Both the position numbers and the translations under genes were made by a program. The notes beneath the pieces are model-generated. The model searched no databases. It worked only from the letters and a program-made list of their open reading frames with translations, and was not told where the DNA came from. Shown here piece by piece: positions 1-5,050 of a stretch of DNA of 5,050 nt. The stretch lies in the NCBI GenBank assembly GCA_026993045.1, contig JALWWR010000124.1:1-5050 (forward strand), written 5' to 3'. The stretch's first letter is position 1, and every line of letters begins with the position of its first letter. This stretch comes from Thermodesulfatator sp. GTDB lineage: Bacteria; Desulfobacterota; Thermodesulfobacteria; Thermodesulfobacteriales; Thermodesulfobacteriaceae.

Positions 1-572
1 CGGTCTATGAGTTCGGCGGGAACGGGTTTCCTTTTCTTTCGCAAGGCCTTGATCTTCTTTTCCAGATGTTCCAGATCTTCGGGGAAAACTCCGGGTTTGA
101 GTTTCACATGGTAGGTCTCTCCGGTGGAGATACGCTGGACGATCCATTCCCTTTTCAGGCTATTGTCCACCCTCACGGTCATGAAATTGATGCGGGCCCC
201 GGTCATGAGGGTGGCGGCGTCCACGAAACAGGGACTGTTGTGTACCACCACCCGTAGATCCGTGCGATCCACCACCCTGTCCGGAAAGAGCTTTTCCAGG
301 GCGTAACGAATCCCGAGAAAAGCCATTACCAGACCGTCACATAAATGGCCGTGCATGCGGGCCAGGTCTTTAAGCCAGATTTCCTTGGTCTTGAGGGAGT
401 AACGCCCTAGCGGACTATCAGTATCGAGTACCTTTATGGGATAATTGTTGGGAGCCTTTGAGGCCCATCCCGGGAAAAACCAGTCCGGGGAATTGTCCGC
501 CAGGACCTCCCCTCCCCCTACCAGAACACCCCAAAAAACCACCAGCAAAAACATTCCAATCTTCTTTTTCAT
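1..572 (-). CDS. Exported FmdE-family protein (3' end outside the window)
   Basis: The visible part is 190 residues from an ATG at 572-570; the C-terminus lies beyond the left edge. Residues 1-25 form a signal peptide: a KKK start, a hydrophobic core (about residues 5-19), and a V-L-A cleavage site before D26, so the mature protein should be periplasmic. Residues 73-80 read MHGHLCDG and residues 115-125 read CFVDAATLMTG; these match the two signature blocks of the FmdE family (named after subunit E of formylmethanofuran dehydrogenase), whose His/Cys residues are thought to bind metal (here H74, H76, C78, C115). The usual family motif is HGHLCPG, so Pro is replaced by Asp. Residues 165-182 are a charged, Lys-rich helix. 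An AGGAGG site at 584-579 lies 6 nt before the start. Membership of methanofuran metabolism is not implied: most bacterial FmdE-like proteins stand alone and have no proven function. It probably belonged to the efflux operon to its right before vapBC intervened. Family call is firm; role is unknown. Confidence 0.85.
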   Translation of the reverse strand, partial: MKKKIGMFLLVVFWGVLVGGGEVLADNSPDWFFPGWASKAPNNYPIKVLDTDSPLGRYSLKTKEIWLKDLARMHGHLCDGLVMAFLGIRYALEKLFPDRVVDRTDLRVVVHNSPCFVDAATLMTGARINFMTVRVDNSLKREWIVQRISTGETYHVKLKPGVFPEDLEHLEKKIKALRKKRKPVPAELID

Positions 573-573
573 G

Positions 574-585
574 GCTAACCTCCTA
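574..585. repeat. 12-bp direct repeat, left copy
   Basis: GCTAACCTCCTA here is identical to 1260-1271. The two copies bracket the vapBC module, 66 bp before the vapB start and 16 bp after the vapC stop. Similarity continues weakly outward (574-594 and 1260-1277 both run on to an A/T stretch and then GGG). It may be a target-site duplication or the trace of recombination at short homology. Six of the twelve bases are a ribosome binding site consensus, so part of the match could be functional convergence. Confidence 0.75.
579..584 (-). promoter_or_regulatory. Ribosome binding site of the FmdE-family gene
   Basis: A perfect AGGAGG on the minus strand lies 6 nt upstream of the ATG at 572, which fixes the start. 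The site is also inside the left copy of the 12-bp direct repeat that brackets vapBC. Confidence 0.8.
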
Positions 586-598
586 ATTTAGGGGCTTC

Positions 599-627
599 TT
601 TACTTTTAAATCACGCTTTACAATAAT
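599..627 (+). promoter_or_regulatory. Candidate promoter of vapBC
   Basis: TTTACT at 599-604 (4 of 6 match to the sigma-70 -35 box) is followed after 17 bp by AATAAT at 622-627 (5 of 6 match to the -10 box). Transcription would begin near 634, leaving a leader of about 18 nt containing the vapB ribosome site. An alternative -10, TACAAT at 619-624, has a poorer -35. A CTTTAC hexamer occurs twice, at 598-603 and 616-621, spaced 18 bp, overlapping the promoter; it could be part of an operator for autoregulation by the VapB-VapC complex, but that is speculation. The region 601-660 is only about 32% GC. Confidence 0.5.
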
Positions 628-651
628 TAAAAACCTCCCGAGGAATAAAGT

Positions 652-894
652 ATGGTAGTAAAGACGGTTAAGATTTCCCGGAAAGGGCAAATCACCCTTC
701 CCAAAGAAATTAGAGAGGCTCTGGGCTCTGGAGTTTTGCGTCTCATCTTAGAAGACCGCCGGGTAATAATTGAACCTGTTGAGGATCTGGCCGGCTCCCT
801 AAAAAAATATGCCCAACCCCAAAGAGAGCTTTCCAGGGAAGAGGTATGGACGGAGGTGGTGCGTGAAAAGTTCGGTGATGGTAGTGGACACTAA
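652..894 (+). CDS. vapB: VapB antitoxin, AbrB/MazE (SpoVT) type
   Basis: An 80-residue protein. Residues 5-24 carry the diagnostic swapped-hairpin AbrB sequence (VKISRKGQITLPKEIREALG), in which two chains intertwine to form a DNA-binding beta-barrel. The second strand pair is residues 28-43 (VLRLILEDRRVIIEPV). The tail, residues 46-80, is charged and helical (LAGSLKKYA, then REEVWTEVVREKF); in this family the tail wraps round the PIN toxin and blocks its active site. The start has GAGGA at 640-644, 7 nt upstream. The stop lies 32 nt inside the vapC gene. As in other VapBC systems, it should both neutralise the toxin and, with it, repress their shared promoter. A closely similar AbrB domain also occurs in MazE and in free regulators, but the PIN partner makes VapB the right name. 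Confidence 0.93.
   Translation: MVVKTVKISRKGQITLPKEIREALGSGVLRLILEDRRVIIEPVEDLAGSLKKYAQPQRELSREEVWTEVVREKFGDGSGH
852..856 (+). promoter_or_regulatory. Ribosome binding site that sets the vapC start (GTG 863)
   Basis: GGAGG lies inside the vapB reading frame, 6 nt before GTG 863. It is 21 nt from the next in-frame ATG (878), too far for that start, and downstream of the ATG at 809, so it supports GTG as the true start. Confidence 0.7.
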
Positions 895-1243
895 CGTTAT
901 CATCCGCTATCTCATCGGAGACCACCAGGAACATTTCAGAAAAGCCTGCGCTTTCTGGGAACGGGTAAGGAGCGGTGTAGAACGGGCCTTTATTCCTGAA
1001 AGTGTTCTTGCAGAAACGGTCTATGTGCTTCTCAAGATTTACGCTGTTCCTCGAGAAGAAATTGCCGATAAACTCCTCCGGCTCCTTGATTATCGGGGAT
1101 TGGTGGGAGAAATAGGGGTTTACCGGGAAGCTCTGAAGATCTTTGTCCGACGAAAGATTGATATAGTGGACGCTATTGTTCTGGCTTGGGCTAAAAACAA
1201 AGGACTTCGGATCTTCAGTTTCGATCGGGATGTTCTGAAATAA
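863..1243 (+). CDS. vapC: VapC toxin, PIN-domain ribonuclease
   Basis: With the GTG start at 863 the protein has 126 residues, the usual VapC size. It is a PIN-domain Mg2+-dependent endoribonuclease; family members cut specific tRNAs, rRNA or mRNAs and stop growth when the antitoxin is lost. The four acidic positions are visible: D9 (VVDTN at 7-11), E51 (VLAET at 48-52), D103 (DIVDAI at 100-105), and D121 (SFDRD at 119-123), with D100 and D123 as neighbouring acids. N11 after D9 is the typical PIN Asn/Ser/Thr position. An ATG at 809 would add 18 residues (144 in all) from inside vapB, but these are not PIN-like and have no ribosome site; ATG 878 would give 121 residues. The gene overlaps vapB by 32 nt, which favours coupled translation with antitoxin made first. 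The active site is intact, so the toxin is probably functional. RNA target cannot be predicted. Confidence 0.9.
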   Translation: MKSSVMVVDTNVIIRYLIGDHQEHFRKACAFWERVRSGVERAFIPESVLAETVYVLLKIYAVPREEIADKLLRLLDYRGLVGEIGVYREALKIFVRRKIDIVDAIVLAWAKNKGLRIFSFDRDVLK

Positions 1244-1259
1244 CATAGTTCTCCTTCTA

Positions 1260-1271
1260 GCTAACCTCCTA
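1260..1271. repeat. 12-bp direct repeat, right copy
   Basis: Identical to 574-585. On the minus strand this copy encodes the last two glycines and the TAG stop of the TauE-like gene, so here the AGGAGG is coding and has no start codon at a useful distance in the repeat itself. This asymmetry is what would be expected if an insertion separated a coupled stop/start junction. Confidence 0.75.
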
Positions 1272-1497
1272 TAAGGGTATAAATCTTATAAGCGGTCATT
1301 ATCACGATCAGAAGACCAAAAAGCTGTTTCAGACGATTGCTTGGCACATAAAGGCTGGTGAACCTTGCCCCGAGAAAGGCCCCCACCATACCGGCCCCGA
1401 TAAGGGCACCGGTAAGAAGGGGATCCCAGTGGGCGGTCCCCAGGTGGGGATGAGGGCCGAAAAGGCCTCCGGTCATGACGGCAAGAGAACTAGGCAT
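1261..1497 (-). CDS. TauE/SafE (TSUP) permease-like protein, C-terminal part only
   Basis: This 78-residue hydrophobic protein resembles the end of a TauE/SafE (DUF81) transporter, a family that moves sulfite, sulfonates and other anions: a PSSL segment at residues 2-5, a Gly-rich linker with H16, H18 and H23, a membrane helix at about 27-44 ending in GAFLGARF (39-46), the loop YVPSNRLKQ, and a last helix at about 58-76. Normal members have about 250 residues and 8 helices in two repeats; this one has two clear helices and begins inside a helix of the repeat, so most of the protein is absent. The frame is closed upstream by a TAA at 1536-1534 and that DNA encodes the pump, so there is no hidden N-terminal part. 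Nevertheless it has AGGAGG at 1510-1505, 7 nt before its ATG, and overlaps the pump stop by 8 nt, which suggests it is translated. It may be a deletion remnant or a small membrane partner of the pump. The family match is from memory of its consensus, without a search. Confidence 0.65.
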   Translation of the reverse strand: MPSSLAVMTGGLFGPHPHLGTAHWDPLLTGALIGAGMVGAFLGARFTSLYVPSNRLKQLFGLLIVIMTAYKIYTLIGG

Positions 1498-4400
1498 GGG
1501 AAGACCTCCTCCGGATGTTTGAGAATTTGTTTTTTATGTCCTCAAAGAGGGTATAAAAGAGGGGCACGTAAAGCAGGGTGAGGAAGGTGGAGACGAATAG
1601 TCCGCCTATGGCCACCACCGCAAGGGGGGAAAGCCTCTCAAGCCCTAAGGCCCTTTCGGCGGCGATGGGAAGCATACCGGTGATGGTACCGAGAGCGGTC
1701 ATCACGATGGGACGGGTACGCACCCGGATGGCCCCCTCTATGGCCTCGCGCCGGCCTTTTCCCTCGGCCCGGGCCTTTTTAATGAAGTCGATAAGCAGAA
1801 TGGAATTGTTGACCACGATTCCGGAAAGGAGGATCATTCCCATGGCCGCGGGCATACAGAAATGCCGCCCCACGATGAGAAGCCCCCAGACCGCCCCGAT
1901 CAGCGAAAGCGGGATGGCTACCATGATGGTGAGCGGATCCACGAAGGACCGGAAGGTGGGAACCAGCGAAAAATAAAGGAGCACCAGGGCCAGGATCAGG
2001 GCCCGTCTCAAGCGCCCGAAGGATTCCTTCATGTGCTTGATCTCCCCCTCCTGGCTTAGGCGATATCCCGGGGGAAGGGGAAGGTCAGAGAGAAGCCGGT
2101 TTACCTGGCCCTGAAGATGGGTGATGGCCGTGGTGTAACGGTAGCCCAGGACATCCACCACCGGGGAGAGCGCCTGTCGCCTGTAAACCGTAAGGGTTTG
2201 CGTCGCCCGGATCTCGGTCACCTCGGAGAGGGGGATCGGTCCTTTCGCGGTGGGGATGAGGAGCGTCTTGAGGTCGGAAAGGCTCAGGCGTTCGCTCTCG
2301 GGAAAGCGCACCCGGATGACATAGCCGTCCTCTCCGGGGACCCGGAGCACCGAGGCCACCGCGCCGCTAAAGGCCGTGCGGATGGTGCGGGCGAGATCAA
2401 GGGGCGAAAGCCCGTAGTGGGTAAGCCGCTCCAGATCCGGAAGGACCCGGATCTCGCGTTTGTCGAGATACCAGTTGCGGGAGATGGAGACCAGCCCCCG
2501 CACCCGATGGAGCCGGGCCACCACCTCGTCGGCCAGACGATCGAGGATCTTCGGGGCCGGCCCGCTTATCATCACGTCTATGGAGGCGGCGATGGAGGAA
2601 AGAGGTGTGGCCCCGAAGTCATAGACCTGGACGTAACGCAGCCCCGGAATCTTTAAGAACTCGCGTCGGAGACGGTCCTCGATCTGCCAAATGTTTTCCT
2701 TGCGGTGGAAGCGGTCTATGAAATGGACGGTGATGAGCCCCTGCTGCGGCGTCCTTTCCGCCCCGAAGCTGATCACCCCGGGTTCGCTTCCCACCAGGGT
2801 GGCCATGCGGATGAAGCCCGGGGTCTGCCGAATAATCTTCTCCATCCGGTTTACGATCCTTTCGGTCTCGGAAAGGGAGGTGTTGGCCTGAGTCTCAAAG
2901 GCGATCTTTATGATCCCGGTGTCCATGGGGGGCATGAGGTCGCGACCGACAAGGGGCATCTGCCTAAGACTTATCATAAGAAGCCCGATCCCGAGAGGCC
3001 CGATGAAAAGGAGCCTCTTGGTTGCCGCAAAATCAAAAAGTCTTACGAAGAAATTCCTTAAGGGTTCAAGCACCCCCTCACTTATCCGGAAAAGGAAACG
3101 CTCAAGCATATTCCTCTCGCCCCGGGGTTTTAAGATCTTTTGCGAGAGAAGCGGGATCACGGTTATCGAAATTGCATAGGAGGAAAGGAGGGCCAGGATG
3201 AGGACCGAGGCGAGCTGCCGCAGGATCTTTTGCACATAGCCCCCGATGAAAAGGATGGGGACCAGCACGGCCATGGTGGTGATGGTGCCGGCGAAGTCGG
3301 CCAGCATGATCTCGCGCGTGCCCTCCACCGCGGCCCGGAAGGGGGATTTTCCCAGGTGGTGGTGCCGATCAATGTTTTCAATGACCACGATGGCGTCGTC
3401 AAGCAAAAGCCCCACGGCAAGGATCACCGCGGTTAAGGTCACGATGTTTAGCTCCAAGCCGAGGATCCACATGCCGAAAAAGGTCATGAAATAGGTGAAG
3501 GGAATGGAGATGGCGGCAAGGAGGGTCATACGCATCCGGGCGAGAAGCACGAAGATCACCAGCACGGTGAGGAGCACCGCATCCCGCAGGGCGTCAATCA
3601 TGTTGGAGACCGAGGTGCGGATGAGGTTTTCCTGGGTATCGGCGATCTCAAAGACCAGATCCGGAAACTGGCGCTTGATCCTGGGAAAGGCCCGGTGGAA
3701 GGCCTCAAGGGTCTCGGTGACACGGCCCTTTTCCGGGCGCAGGATGTTGATGCCGATAGCCGGGTGCCCGTTTCCGTGGAAGAAACTCTCGCGTTCGGTG
3801 TAAAGGGTTTTGAGACGGGCGATGTCCCGCAGGTGGATCTCGCCCTGCGGGGTGCGGGCCACCACCAGATCGAGAAGCCTCTCCCTTTCAAGCCTTTCTC
3901 CGGCCACCTTGATGAGGATCTGGTTCTTCCGGCGGATGAGAAGGCCCCCGGGGATGTTAAGATTCTGGGCGTAAAGGGCGGAGATGACCTGCGAAAGGTT
4001 TAGCCCGTAGCGGGAAAGCTTATCCCGAAAGACCTCCACCCTTATTTCCGGAAAATAGCCCCCGAAGACCTCCACCTGCGCCACTTTGGGGATGCGAAGA
4101 AGGGCCTCGCGCAGTTCGTTATCCGCGATCTGCCGCACCTTGGCGAGATCAAGATGGGAACCGGGCCGGGGATAGACCGCAAGCGTGAGCACCGGGACCG
4201 TGGCGTCGCTCACCCGGAAGATCCGCGGGGGAAGGAGCCCCCGGGGAAGGGAGGCCCGGATGCGATTTAAGGCTGCGGAGACATCCACCTCCGCGGAATC
4301 AAGACTCTTTTTATACTCAAACTCCACCGAGACCGCGGCCACCTCATCGCGGGAGGAGGACTGCACCTTGCGCACCAGATCCAGCGTGGCAAGCTCCTTT

Positions 4401-4603
4401 TCCACCGGACGGGCTACTTTGTCTTCCATGTCCTCGGCCGAGGCCCCGGGCCAGACCAGAACCACCGCGATCTTCGGGTAGTTGGCATCGGGAAAGAGAT
4501 TTAAGGGCATCTTCCGGAAGGACATAAAACCCAGGACCACCGCCAGGAGAAGAAAGGAAGTAATTAAGTAAGGGTTTTTTAGATAACGTTCCACGAAACT
4601 CAT
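1490..4603 (-). CDS. RND-family efflux pump, inner-membrane permease subunit (AcrB/HAE1-like)
   Basis: A full-length 1037-residue RND transporter (family range about 1020-1070). Order: first helix at about 12-29; first periplasmic porter domain about 30-335; helices 2-6 about 338-490; helix 7 about 530-547; second porter domain about 550-865; helices 8-12 about 867-1020. The proton-relay pair is present in helix 4 as D402-D403 (GLLLDDAIVVIEN). In helix 10 the AcrB Lys940 position is Asn (VNNSILLIDF, N932-N933), and the AcrB Thr978 region is kept as MTA (T969). The two halves are an old duplication: YGLNLSQV (199-206) and YGLSPLDL (730-737) are matching docking motifs. It should use the proton gradient to drive substrates out through a partner adaptor and an outer-membrane TolC-like channel. 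The preceding adaptor fragment, with a 4-nt ATGA overlap, supports this. A GAGGGG at 4617-4612, 8 nt before the ATG, is the likely ribosome site. It is closer to hydrophobic/amphiphilic exporters than to CzcA-type metal pumps by general motif look, but substrate is unknown. Confidence 0.94.
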   Translation of the reverse strand: MSFVERYLKNPYLITSFLLLAVVLGFMSFRKMPLNLFPDANYPKIAVVLVWPGASAEDMEDKVARPVEKELATLDLVRKVQSSSRDEVAAVSVEFEYKKSLDSAEVDVSAALNRIRASLPRGLLPPRIFRVSDATVPVLTLAVYPRPGSHLDLAKVRQIADNELREALLRIPKVAQVEVFGGYFPEIRVEVFRDKLSRYGLNLSQVISALYAQNLNIPGGLLIRRKNQILIKVAGERLERERLLDLVVARTPQGEIHLRDIARLKTLYTERESFFHGNGHPAIGINILRPEKGRVTETLEAFHRAFPRIKRQFPDLVFEIADTQENLIRTSVSNMIDALRDAVLLTVLVIFVLLARMRMTLLAAISIPFTYFMTFFGMWILGLELNIVTLTAVILAVGLLLDDAIVVIENIDRHHHLGKSPFRAAVEGTREIMLADFAGTITTMAVLVPILFIGGYVQKILRQLASVLILALLSSYAISITVIPLLSQKILKPRGERNMLERFLFRISEGVLEPLRNFFVRLFDFAATKRLLFIGPLGIGLLMISLRQMPLVGRDLMPPMDTGIIKIAFETQANTSLSETERIVNRMEKIIRQTPGFIRMATLVGSEPGVISFGAERTPQQGLITVHFIDRFHRKENIWQIEDRLRREFLKIPGLRYVQVYDFGATPLSSIAASIDVMISGPAPKILDRLADEVVARLHRVRGLVSISRNWYLDKREIRVLPDLERLTHYGLSPLDLARTIRTAFSGAVASVLRVPGEDGYVIRVRFPESERLSLSDLKTLLIPTAKGPIPLSEVTEIRATQTLTVYRRQALSPVVDVLGYRYTTAITHLQGQVNRLLSDLPLPPGYRLSQEGEIKHMKESFGRLRRALILALVLLYFSLVPTFRSFVDPLTIMVAIPLSLIGAVWGLLIVGRHFCMPAAMGMILLSGIVVNNSILLIDFIKKARAEGKGRREAIEGAIRVRTRPIVMTALGTITGMLPIAAERALGLERLSPLAVVAIGGLFVSTFLTLLYVPLFYTLFEDIKNKFSNIRRRSSHA
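1505..1510 (-). promoter_or_regulatory. Ribosome binding site of the TauE/SafE-like fragment
   Basis: AGGAGG on the minus strand, 7 nt before the ATG at 1497. It lies within the last codons of the pump gene (the RRSS stretch), so it is also constrained by coding, but strength and spacing are ideal and argue that the short gene is expressed. Confidence 0.65.
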
Positions 4604-5050
4604 GGTCTCGGCCCCTCTATCCGCACCTTCTGGCCGGCATGGAGCGAAAGGAGGGTGGACTCTTGAGCCACCACCACGAGGTCTTCGGAAGAAAGCGGAC
4701 CGGAGACCGCGACCTCGTCCTTTGCGCGGCCGAGGACCCGGACCCTTGCCACCTCTATGCGGGCGAAGGGCCCCGTCTCCCTCCGGGCTAAAAAGACATG
4801 GGTCCCGTTTGCGGTCTCAAGAAGCGCCCGGAGCGGCACGATGGCTCCCCTTACCTCGCGGACCACGAGATCCACCCCCACCCGGGCCCCGGAGGGAAGC
4901 CCGAAGGGCCGCTCGGCAAGCCTGATCTCCACCGTGGCCAGCTCCCCGGGGCCCACCGCCGGGAGCACCCGGAAAATCCTTGCCGAAAGCCTCCTTTTTC
5001 CCTCGGTAAGGACCGCCCGGGCCCCGGGTTTAAAGAGCGCGGCCCTGGCC
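4600..5050 (-). CDS. RND efflux adaptor (membrane fusion protein), C-terminal part; 5' end outside the window
   Basis: An open frame enters from the right edge and runs 149 residues to a TGA at 4602-4600. It matches the beta-barrel and membrane-proximal domains of HlyD/AcrA-type adaptors: an FKPGARA turn near fragment residues 6-12, LPSGARVGVDL at 51-61 (the usual LxxGMxVxV motif), GAIVPLRAL at 68-76 (usual VVPxxAL), HVFLARRE at about 84-91 (usual VFVV), and a terminal SEDLVVVAQ..L..GQKV (usual GDxVVxxG..L.xGxxV). The lipoyl and coiled-coil hairpin parts and any signal or lipobox would lie upstream, beyond the window. In-frame GTG at 4968 is internal and has no clear ribosome site, so it is not the start. 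The adaptor bridges the pump and the outer-membrane channel in the periplasm. The stop overlaps the pump start as ATGA, which is typical translational coupling within one operon. Confidence 0.88.
   Translation of the reverse strand, partial: ARAALFKPGARAVLTEGKRRLSARIFRVLPAVGPGELATVEIRLAERPFGLPSGARVGVDLVVREVRGAIVPLRALLETANGTHVFLARRETGPFARIEVARVRVLGRAKDEVAVSGPLSSEDLVVVAQESTLLSLHAGQKVRIEGPRP

Larger units (their letters stand above)
586..1271 (+). mobile_element. Putative inserted segment carrying vapBC
   Basis: This 686-bp interval (one repeat copy plus the bases between) holds only the toxin-antitoxin genes and their promoter, on the strand opposite to the flanking operon. Its GC is lower: hand counts give 45% for 661-720, 52% for 901-960 and 50% for 1081-1140, against 60% for 181-240 and 68% for 3301-3360. 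No transposase, no terminal inverted repeats and no tRNA or att-like core were seen, so it is not an autonomous element; it could have arrived by illegitimate recombination or as cargo. The insertion is inferred, and only the repeat and strand switch are observed. Confidence 0.5.

Noticed and set aside
66..306. Two short plus-strand frames near the left edge
   Set aside because: Both are antisense to the FmdE-family gene, which has a signal peptide, family motifs and a ribosome site.
809..862. ATG at 809 as the start of the toxin (144 residues)
   Set aside because: The added residues are Arg/Lys-rich, come from antitoxin coding sequence, do not resemble a PIN N-terminus, and lack a ribosome site; GTG 863 has a good one.
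743..1246. A 167-codon minus-strand open frame antisense to vapC, with AAGGAG 4 nt before its ATG at 1246
   Set aside because: It covers the PIN toxin on the other strand, whose four catalytic acids and typical length show it is the real gene. The translated antisense protein has no recognisable domain. The ribosome-like site is probably chance in the short convergent gap.
586..1259. Insertion sequence or transposon ends at the vapBC borders
   Set aside because: The sequences just inside the two repeat copies are not inverted repeats of each other, and there is no transposase or integrase frame.
1244..1260. A bidirectional terminator between vapC and the TauE-like gene
   Set aside because: The 17-bp gap contains no stable inverted repeat followed by a T-run on either strand.
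2117..2656. A 179-codon plus-strand open frame inside the pump gene
   Set aside because: It is antisense to the second porter domain of the RND pump, which is conserved throughout. The frame's product is low-complexity, rich in Gly, Asp and Arg, as expected for the reverse of GC-rich coding DNA. The same applies to the other plus-strand frames between about 1578 and 4925.
4600..4968. GTG at 4968 as the start of the adaptor gene
   Set aside because: The frame is open to the window edge for 27 further codons with adaptor-like sequence (FKPGARA), and no ribosome site precedes 4968, so it is an internal codon of a gene cut by the window.

Overview
The window looks like a chromosomal segment of a GC-rich bacterium with many compact, overlapping genes. 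The gene families (a tripartite RND efflux system, a TauE/SafE-type membrane protein, an exported FmdE-family protein, and an AbrB/PIN toxin-antitoxin pair) together with heavy use of AGG/CGG and Lys/Glu/Ile/Leu-rich proteins would fit an anaerobic, possibly thermophilic, sulfur-metabolising bacterium such as a Thermodesulfobacteriota member. That placement is an inference and not proven by anything in the window.

Layout, read along the minus strand from the right edge: (1) 5050-4600, the C-terminal 149 residues of a periplasmic adaptor (membrane fusion protein), cut by the window edge; (2) 4603-1490, a complete 1037-residue RND inner-membrane pump, whose start overlaps the adaptor stop by 4 nt (ATGA); (3) 1497-1261, a 78-residue protein that corresponds only to the C-terminal part of a TauE/SafE (TSUP) permease, overlapping the pump stop by 8 nt and carrying a perfect AGGAGG ribosome site; (4) 572 to the left edge, an exported FmdE-family protein, cut by the window edge. 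Between (3) and (4), on the opposite strand, sits a VapB (AbrB-type) antitoxin, 652-894, and a VapC (PIN RNase) toxin, 863-1243, with a plausible promoter at 599-627.

The main discovery is at the junctions of the toxin-antitoxin module. A perfect 12-bp direct repeat, GCTAACCTCCTA, lies at 574-585 and 1260-1271 and brackets the module. Removing the module plus one repeat copy rebuilds a compact junction in which the TauE-like gene ends 2 nt before the fmdE-like start, with the fmdE ribosome site inside the last TauE-like codons. The simplest reading is that vapBC entered a continuous adaptor-pump-TauE-FmdE operon, separating its last gene. Hand-counted GC of sample 60-base lines is about 45-52% in vapBC against about 60-68% in the pump and FmdE genes, in keeping with a foreign origin.

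Functionally, the adaptor and pump would form a proton-driven envelope efflux machine with an outer-membrane channel not seen here. The exported FmdE-like protein and TauE-like fragment may have contributed to the same periplasmic task, but no substrate can be named. The vapBC pair is a self-contained, auto-regulated toxin-antitoxin system unrelated to efflux.
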